Source of the DNA: Mytilus trossulus
Taxonomy: Eukaryota; Mollusca; Bivalvia; Mytilida; Mytilidae
DNA: 64,000 nt
Direction: 5' to 3'
Assembly: GCF_036588685.1 (NCBI RefSeq)
Contig: NC_086375.1
Coordinates: 52,832,955 to 52,896,954, forward strand
Shown: positions 56,343-64,000 of the stretch, piece by piece
How positions within the stretch are numbered: position 1 is the first letter of the stretch
Layout of the letters: each line of letters opens with the position of its first letter
Notes under the pieces: generated by a model
What the model saw: the letters and a program-made list of their open reading frames with translations, nothing else
Told to the model about the DNA's origin: nothing
Databases searched by the model: none
Program-made: the position numbers and the translations under genes

Positions 56343-57650
56343 TCTGCATTTCCTTTTGATATTTTTGCAGTGTTACCAAACAAAATAACTTCTTTTGTAA
56401 AAAGTACACCAATTCCATTGGTCAGAAATCAATTTCCAATCTGTTCTAATAATAATTGTGTATGTTTACATTCCCAAAATAAATGTTCTAATGTTTCAAT
56501 TTCTCTATTGCAAAATGTACAATTTGGATTATCATAAATCTTAATTTTATGAAGAAATTTGTTTGTAGCTAAGATTCGATGATTGAATCAATACTGTAGC
56601 CACTGTAACTTACTATTATTTGTGACAAACAATGGCAGTTTATAATTTTTTTCCAATGATTTTAATCAAGGTCAAATATTTCAGTCAATCTTAACTGACT
56701 AGTGGGAACACTTCCATTTTTATTTAAAACAATATACACATCTTTAGATTCTTTTGAACTTTTAACAAGTCTTTTAATAGCAGATGGAATTAAAGGTAGT
56801 TCTTATTTGAGATTTTTTCCCCCACAAATGATTTTGATGCTTGATGTGTAGCAGATATAATACTATTATATCTCATGAAATTCACATTTATCTGATACAT
56901 TTCTTCAATTTTTTTTATGAGAGAAAAAAGTCCCATCTTCGTTTTCAATATCATTTATAAATCTTATACCATTTTCAAACCAATCTTTATAAAAAAAAAA
57001 AAAAGGTTTATTTTCTACCTTTATATAATTGTTAAGCTCGATTGGACTAGCAAGAAAGCATTCAACTGAGAAGTTGCCATGCTTTCAGAACATCTTGCCA
57101 AAATTTATTTTTGATATTTTGTTGTAATTTTTGGATATAAATACTTCCACAACCATAAAATGACAAAAAAAATATTCTGCTATGTGTTGTCTGTTTTAAA
57201 TAATCTCCTTGTCCATGTACACTTCAGTACTAAAATAGATGCACTAAGATTTATCATTTTGAGTCCACCAAGTTCAATATCATTTTGTAAAGCATATCTC
57301 TTATCATCACTTGAATTTGGTAAGGATATAAACAAATGATTTAAAAAAGGCAATATCAATGGCTTTACTACAATAATTCTGCCAATAACAGTTACACATT
57401 TTATTTGTCCAATTTTTTTATCAAAATGATTTTTTGAAAATCTATCAAGATTAACATCAAAGCTAATACATAATACCTTAAAACATGTTTATCCACATGT
57501 AAGGTTTCTATTTTGGCATAATACCTCATTACTATACTTTTTATTTCTTATCCAAATAATTTGTGTTTTAGAAAAATTAATATTTAAACCAGATATATTT
57601 CCAAACCAATCTTATTCATTTTAATGTTTCATTCAAATGACAAATTTTAC

Positions 57651-58640
57651 TAGTTTGAATACATTAGATGCTGTACATAGGACGCAGTGGGTACGTTTCA
57701 AATTATAATAATGTGTGGATAGCAATACTTGTAAAGATTTGAAGTAAAACTCCTACACGCACTTGACATAACCCAAGTTGATATGGAGAAATTTTTAAAA
57801 TTAGATGTAGACTGAGCTCTTATTCTAAATTTTGTAAGAATAAGGATAAGTAATAGTATCATTTTGGTTGAAAAAAGCAAGCATTAAAAGATTGATTTAA
57901 AAAAAAACACCAGATTATGCCCCTTTTTAACATTAACGTTGACGATAAATTACACTCTTCCATAAAATGTACCAAACTCAATGATTTGAGTAATACATTT
58001 ATTTTCAGAATATTTCAGATATTTCAACATCTTTTAATAATCTTATAGACAAGGAAAAATTCCATTTCATATCTCAAAAAAAAGATAATGATGTAGGGAA
58101 ATGTTACATTAAATGTATTAAGGAGAAGTTCAGACGTTCACTTACTAAAGTTTTTTTATGTTTTGAATTATAGAAACTGCATTTCTAGTATATAAAACTG
58201 TACCTCCTCAGTCAAATAGATAAAATCGGCAGGGGGGACACATGTGCGCAAAAGGCCCACTTGTTCATCAATACAGCACACCAGAGAATCCCTGAATAAT
58301 TGTATATTCCTAAAGCCACGAAACAAAGCTTTTGTAAAACACATTAAAATCGTAAAGGTTTGTCAAATTAGCTACACTATGGTTTACATCACTCTACTGT
58401 ATTACTTAGAGAAAGAAAGGGATACAAAGGGACAATCATCTATCAATAGTCATTAAGAATACATAATAGAGACCGATTACCATACCACCAAATTCCAATA
58501 TATGCATGACTGTTTTTATGCATACCATTTAACATCAGCAATGGTTCAACTAACATGTTAATCTGCCATACCGCATAACTATTATATTGCAAAACCTATG
58601 AATTGGCATCTGAGACTGCAAACAGAGCCAGAAAGAAAAG
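57651..58640. other. No gene seen
   Basis: AT-rich sequence with short open frames only (57698-57880 minus, 58244-58456 plus), no recognisable motif or splice-supported exon. Confidence 0.4.
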
Positions 58641-58659
58641 GAGGATAGGTTATGATCTT

Positions 58660-58770
58660 AACGCCGGAGCGACTTCATAGTTTTGAGACAAGGAACGACT
58701 TTCGAGTTTTGAGACAAGGGACAACTAACGAGTTTTTGAGACAAGGAGCGACTTTAGAGTTTTGAGACAG
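58660..58770 (+). repeat. Short tandem repeat, GCGACTTTAGAGTTTTGAGA unit, about 4 copies
   Basis: Units of about 28-30 bp with GAGTTTTGAGACAAGGARCGACT-like content repeat from 58672 to 58767, a few substitutions apart. Confidence 0.7.
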
Positions 58771-58813
58771 AGTATTCGTGAAAGTTATGGATACGAAGGG
58801 AAAAATAATATAG

Positions 58814-59107
58814 GAAGACGATGTTTATGTCATCACGGATCAACACAACTGCGATGTGTATATTACGCTGTGTAGAAGGAGAACAGAGAGGGCAGTAGAC
58901 GCACGGTTCAAAGAAATCTATAAGATATTGACATTCCAGTACATAATTTTTATCGCATATAGTGCCAGTGGATATGATTACGATGTTCTAGCTCAGTTGA
59001 AAGCTCAACATGATATCAACAAGATGAGGTGGAGACACAGTGGAACCAGTTGTGATACCATGACCTCCAGTGCATGCCCCTACACGTTCTACACGTATTC
59101 GTCATGA
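58814..59107 (+). CDS. Candidate terminal exon of an unidentified gene
   Basis: From an ATATAG acceptor, 97 residues to TGA in one frame: starts EDDVYVITDQHNCDVYITLC, has FIAYSASGYDYDVLAQLKAQ and ends ACPYTFYTYSS. A shorter reading could start at the ATG at 58856. Base composition is clearly less AT-rich than the surroundings, and the amino-acid mix looks protein-like. I recognise no family and found no upstream exon, so this could also be a gene fragment or part of a repeat. Confidence 0.35.
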   Translation, partial: EDDVYVITDQHNCDVYITLCRRRTERAVDARFKEIYKILTFQYIIFIAYSASGYDYDVLAQLKAQHDINKMRWRHSGTSCDTMTSSACPYTFYTYSS

Positions 59108-60370
59108 ACAAGAGAAGTGGAATAACTCAGATGAGTTTGTTTACAAGATTGCTGCTCCTATACAGCAACAATAAGACTTTTAAAAAGGCTTATATCTGAT
59201 TGTATGCGACTTTGTTTATTTGCAGTATTATACAGACTAGCAGGCTAGGCACTAATTGCAGCAATTACTATTGATTAGTATTTTTTTTGTACTTTCTGAA
59301 ATATTTGACATGTCTTTATTAAAGATAACTAATAATACATTAATGTGCTTCATTACAAATCATATGATAATACACAAACAAATTTAGTTGTACATTTAGT
59401 GTATAATAATACAATTGTACATATAATTTTAAGAATTTTTATTTATTTTGGAATCCTCTTTAATAAATTTGTTTAAATAATTACATTCAATAATCTTTTG
59501 TGGATTAAAAAGTTTAGAAACTGAAATAATTAGGCTGCAAATGTTTTAAAATTAATCGATGATATTGGAATATCTTTTTCCTTATACCTTTATTTAAAAG
59601 ACAAGACATAAAAAAAACTGCTCTTTTGTATCTAGTTAAGTTCAGAATTTGGAAATCTTTTTCGTCTAGAATATTTGGTTTATCATGTGTACCCCGCTTT
59701 ACATGTATATAAAATGTTTGAAAGCGGCGATACTCTAATAAATTATTTGTTTCTTGTTGTTGTTGTTGTGACCAATGAGCACTGCTACGTAGTTAATAAA
59801 TAAACTCATCATAGATACCAGTTATTTTACTTTTTATCTTGGATTCAAGATAGAAGGGAACAAAATGTTACTAAAATTCACATTGTTAATGTTCAAAGAC
59901 GTTGTGTTGGAACATCAAAAGGCTATTCTCTTTATAAAAGTTACTGTGCCATTTCTTTTGGTAAATATATAATTGGTTTCCATGATGTACTTTATAACCG
60001 CTGAGATAAATTTGAATGCCCTGTGTCTTCATGTATAACTATTCTCGCGAATATGTCAGCCATAACGTTCGTGTGTGAAAAGTACTAATCATTCAGAGAC
60101 ATATTTGGAAAGGCTCCCATTTGTCGTTACAAGTTTGTCTACTGAAGATTAATATTTGTTTTGTAAAACAAATGTCGGAAATCAACATATGATTGGAGTT
60201 CCGTTTCTAGTAAGCAAACGGAAAAAGTAAAGAAATTACACTTGGCTTGTATTTCCGAATGAAAAAAACATAATGATGATCGAATTAATGTCAACCGATT
60301 AGTCATTTATCGTATTTTAAAAAAAAAACAATAAACGCAGAATAACCAATTTCATTCTAATCTAACAGTC
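59108..60370. other. No gene seen
   Basis: AT-rich; a TTGTTGTTGTTGTTG run occurs near 59755. No exon or named repeat could be supported. Confidence 0.4.
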
Positions 60371-60376
60371 AACAAC

Positions 60377-60446
60377 ATGTACAGATATATATGCTGTCTG
60401 TTGACTATTTTATCTGCAAATAATTATGTTTTTGCTATACCTACAG
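60377..60446 (+). CDS. Candidate first exon with signal peptide
   Basis: ATG opens MYRYICCLLTILSANNYVFA, then IPT and a GTAAGA donor in phase 1. A hydrophobic core followed by a small residue looks like a cleaved signal peptide, and the size and phase are typical of first exons of secreted proteins. No second exon was recognised downstream in the window, so this is weakly supported. Confidence 0.3.
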
Positions 60447-60544
60447 GTAAGACACATTTACTTATTTTTTTTAAATTATGTACTTTTAATTCGTATTCAA
60501 ATTGGATTGCAGTTCAACAGGATAGATGCAGATAATGTCAATTT

Positions 60545-60870
60545 GTTTTGGCTTGGTTTTAGGGAGGTTTGGCATGCCACAAAACCAGGTTCAACCCACC
60601 ATTTTGTCCTTTAAAAATGTTCTGTACCAAGTCAGGAATATGGCCATTATTATATTATTGTGCGTTTCTGTGTGTGTTACATTTTATATTTTTTCTCGTG
60701 GGATTTTGTCTGATGCTTGGTCCGTTTCTGTGTGTGTTACATTTTAGTGTTGTGTCGTTGTTCTCCTCTTATATTTAATGCGTTTCCTTCGGTTTAACTT
60801 TGTTACCCCGATTTTGTTTTTTGTCCATGGATTTATGAGTTTTTGAACAGCGGTATACTACTGTTGCCTT
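60545..60870 (+). repeat. Dispersed repeat, diverged relative of 14239-14470
   Basis: ACCAGGTTCAACCCACCATT, TTCTGTACCAAGTCAGGAAT, a doubled CGTTTCTGTGTGTGTTACAT (spaced 63 bp) and TGTCCATGGATTTATGAGT. The three overlapping open frames at 60426-60778 come from this repeat. Confidence 0.6.
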
Positions 60871-61239
60871 TATTAAGGAAAGCGATATCTTTAGCAAATT
60901 TAAGGATACATGATATAAGATATTCGTTATCAAACTATCCTTATAACTATAAAAAAAAAACATGCAGCATTCGGAGGCTATCAACCAACATTTAAGTTTC
61001 CTCCTGAAAACAGTATTTTGCACACGAATGGATGATGTCCAATGATTTATAGCGTTTTATTTTTATACTAAAATCTTACTTTATGTATACAAGTATATAA
61101 AATTAAGCTTAAATGAGGGGATCAGATAACACATTTCAATTTATCTTTTGTAAACTGCTTACATAAGAAAGAAATAAAACAATCAGTAACTTTTGTAAAA
61201 TGCTAACACTAGAAAGTAATAAAACAAACAGCATGTGAC

Positions 61240-61273
61240 CAAGGACGTATATTATATAAGTTATACGTCCTTG
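61240..61273. repeat. Perfect 12-bp hairpin CAAGGACGTATA/TATACGTCCTTG
   Basis: Two complementary 12-bp arms separated by 10 bases. The CAAGGACGTATA word is familiar to me from mussel repeats; a function is unlikely. Confidence 0.5.
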
Positions 61274-61845
61274 ATATTACACATTAAAAAATTCTTCGAA
61301 AACAGCAAAAATGTACGAACTGTTTTTGAAAATCCAACAACGAATTCGTATTGCCTTTTTACAAAATTACAACCGTGGAAAACTACTGTATAATGTAAGA
61401 TTTTATTTAGATTATCATATTTAGTAGTCATTTAGTAGTTTATTTTAAATAATTCATTGAATAGGAATACATCAGTAACACCGAACCAGTTCCTAATAAA
61501 TTTACGAGGTATATAAGAAGGTTTTAAAAAATTGAGGGAAAATGTAAAAATATGAGAAAACTATAAAACATAGTGATAATGAACCTCAGTTAGACAAAAA
61601 AAACCGTATTACTTGATTGACCAATGTGACATGTTCCTATGACAAGTATTAAAGGCATATCAGGACAAAAACTTATAAATGTGTTGTGATTTTCAACTTT
61701 GTTTTGTGTAATGCGGACAAGCTTTTATATAATATTTACGTTCTGGTTCACATGCTATTCTATCAATGCACATTATTCTGACTAGAGAGGTGAAAACTAT
61801 ATTTGTCTGAAAAAATAGTTATCAAAGGTACCAGGATTATGATTT

Positions 61846-62140
61846 AGTACGCAAGAGGTGCGTTTCGTCTACATAAGACTCATCAGTGACGCTCAACATA
61901 TTTATAAATCCATACAATTAAAAAGATGTTAAGCATTGAGGATCAAAAATTCCAAAACGTTGTGCCAAATACGGCTAAGGTAATCTATACCTGGGAAAAG
62001 AAAATCCTTAGTTTTTCGAAAAATTCAAAGTTTTGTAAACAGGAAATTTATAAGCATGACCACATTATTGATATTCATGTCAACACCGAAATGTTGACTA
62101 CTGGACTGGTGATACCCTCGGGGACGAAACGTAGAAAAAC
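61846..62140 (+). repeat. Abundant mussel repeat, about 290 bp
   Basis: GTGCGTTTCGTCTACATAAG, ACTCATCAGTGACGCTCAAC, GTGCCAAATACGGCTAAGGT, GACCACATTATTGATATTCA and TGATACCCTCGGGGACGAAA are successive parts of a very common Mytilus repeat. The 88-codon open frame at 61926-62192 is this repeat read through, not a host gene. Confidence 0.75.
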
Positions 62141-62194
62141 ATCAATTATGTTACAACAGATGTCAAACAAACGTTTCAGCAAAAATAAGTAAAC

Positions 62195-63500
62195 TGTTTT
62201 CAGTACTTATGTCTTTTATTCACTTTAACTTGTAATGCCTATTTAATAAATACATTATAAAAATTAATGATCTATATGTATCTTTAAAAAAAGACATTTC
62301 TGATATTTATTTTCATGGAGCACGGGAATGCTGTTAGGATTGTCTGGTCTCTTTTAACACAAAGTAAAATAGTATGAGAAATTTTTTTAGGTTGTCTACT
62401 TTGGTGAGTGGCATAAGCAATGAAGTTTTATTTTAAATTCACCAACCATAAATATGGCTGAATCATCTATCTTTCGATCTATCTTTTTTGCCTGGTCGTC
62501 AACTATATATACGATGCAATATCTGTCAAATCACGATAAACATGATAAAAGTTATTTAGGAACTCGTGCTACAAGAAAGGACAGAAGTTTGGTCCTGACG
62601 TACATGTAAGAGTAAATTTCCGTAAAATGAATTAACTCTAGTCTTACAGATGAGAAAACACTGGAGTTGTTCTTTATTGTGATTATTAGAAATCTGAAAA
62701 TGACACAAAGTATAATTTTCTTTGATTTCTATAAATAGGAAAAAGTGTCTTCGTTTTCACTGCTTTCAAAGGTTCATGAGGGTGACATTCGTAGCTGCTG
62801 TATCTCGAAGGGACACTAGCTAAGAGATATGAAAAAAACCTAGAATAAATATGATTTTGTTTTTAGAAACCAATTTTGGTTCAAATTTGTAAAAATAAGA
62901 AAAGAAACATTGCTGTTGAATTACTCACGTCCAAGTGCATAATTCAACCTCATTGAACGTGAATTTAAAAGCACGTGCCCCTTTACAGTTTTCAAAGTTT
63001 AGACTTTTAGTTAATCTTTTTTTGAGAGATCGATAGACTTGTCCTATAAAATATTTGTTAAGTCGCCAAGGATGCTAGTCATTATCAGTTCACTCGTCAA
63101 ATGTTTCGGTAAACTGTCATTTATTGTGTCGTTATATTTTTCGTCAAACGAATTCAAAATATTGATACATTTTATTAACTATTTTCAACCACAGTGAATA
63201 CTTATTATATAATAAGAAATTTTATATTTTTCTCAGGGACAAGTTAACATCTACTATGTTAACAATGTATTTAAATATTTTCTACCGCCTCTTCTTGTAA
63301 CATCTGGCATTAATAAAAATAATTATTTTTGGTTTCGTGAAAATTGTATTATGCAATAATGTACTAACTATTCGAGTGGAAAATTAAAAAGAAACGGAAA
63401 TTTGCTAGACGTTAACCGACTTATTTGAAACCAACATAAAGTGCACATTCATCAAAATTGAAATTTAAGTTTTATTTGAAATTTTAGTTTCAGGGGGTAT
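62195..63500. other. No gene seen
   Basis: AT-rich non-coding sequence; I could not support an exon, RNA gene or named repeat here. Confidence 0.4.
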
Positions 63501-63699
63501 AGTATGAGAAATATCCAAGACACTCAAGCTGTATTTAAAACATACTCTACCCCTAAAGTGACCACCGTCATAAGTTTAGCTATCATGTCACTGTTTGGTT
63601 GCAGCTTGTTTAAATCAACAAGTTCACACTTATTTTTAATGTAAAGAAACGTAAAATTATGCTGTACATTACGTGTATTCATGGTGAAAATCAAAACAT

Positions 63700-63985
63700 G
63701 GACATGCAATAATCTGTTGAACAAATTATTAAAGCGGATAAGGTGCGCTCAAATCTACTAGTATAATAGTTCTTATGTAGACGGACTCTTTCATGGTACT
63801 GGTCTTGTAAAATTATTAAGAAAAAGTAAACAATGGTATGGTTTGATAATCCGGTTGGTGAATCCGTTTTCACCAATATCAATCACAACTGCTTCGTTTG
63901 AAATTTTGTACAGCAGGGTTAACTTAGCAATCTTTCTTCTTTCCTCTAGTGTTGGTCCTTGTAATTGTAGCTGGTATATAATGAA
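63700..63985 (-). pseudogene. LINE reverse transcriptase C-terminal remnant
   Basis: In reverse it reads LQLQGPTLEERRKIAKLTLL and YKISNEAVVIDIGENG, the conserved block near the C terminus of jockey/CR1-type RT proteins (LxWPTLExRRxxAxLxxxYK type, recalled). Several stops follow. It is cut by the right edge of the window. Confidence 0.6.
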
Positions 63986-64000
63986 TTAAACTGATGACGT

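Noticed and set aside
60426..60778. Overlapping hydrophobic open frames
   Set aside because: They fall in a diverged copy of the dispersed repeat at 14239-14470, with a doubled CGTTTCTGTGTGTGTTACAT segment.
61926..62192. 88-codon host gene
   Set aside because: The sequence is an abundant mussel repeat read through; the open frame is a consequence.

Overview
This looks like a bivalve mollusc genome, most likely a marine mussel (Mytilus or a close relative). The DNA is AT-rich, the genes are split into small exons with GT-AG introns, and the spaces between them are packed with short dispersed repeats of the kind I recognise from Mytilus. The species assignment is inference: no ribosomal or mitochondrial marker is present.

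Layout. (1) 1-5,400: last three exons (+) of an unidentified gene, then a long AT-rich 3' flank. (2) 5,400-10,400: no gene seen, several dispersed repeats. (3) 10,428-16,895: a complete 12-exon gene (+) for a secreted astacin zinc metalloprotease with a C-terminal MAM domain, with TATA-like boxes upstream. (4) 17,900-20,900: repeats, including a six-copy array of about 169 bp and a foldback hairpin. (5) 21,029-41,550: a 14-exon gene (-), convergent with the astacin gene, encoding a protein of about 599 residues with two FYVE-type zinc fingers, related to the Vac1/Pep7-rabenosyn endosomal group. Its introns hold a 4.7-kb minisatellite (21,701-26,411), two neighbouring transposon-like inverted-repeat elements (36,099-38,073) and many dispersed repeats. 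(6) 41,700-50,900: a gene desert with minisatellites, a broken LINE, a hAT-like MITE, a 2-kb MULE-like foldback element with a 9-bp target duplication, and hairpins. (7) 51,000-64,000: broken retroelements, including a LINE whose 3' end is tandemly duplicated around an AG microsatellite, plus two low-confidence host exons (58,814-59,107 and 60,377-60,446).

The three real genes have no evident functional link; this is ordinary eukaryotic spacing, not an operon. The most interesting features are structural: a minisatellite that fills an intron up to its splice donor and repeats a donor-like sequence in every unit, and several non-autonomous DNA transposons whose target duplications and long or palindromic inverted repeats can be read directly. 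I saw no CRISPR, rRNA or convincing tRNA. All exon models come from reading frames and splice consensus only, without transcript support.
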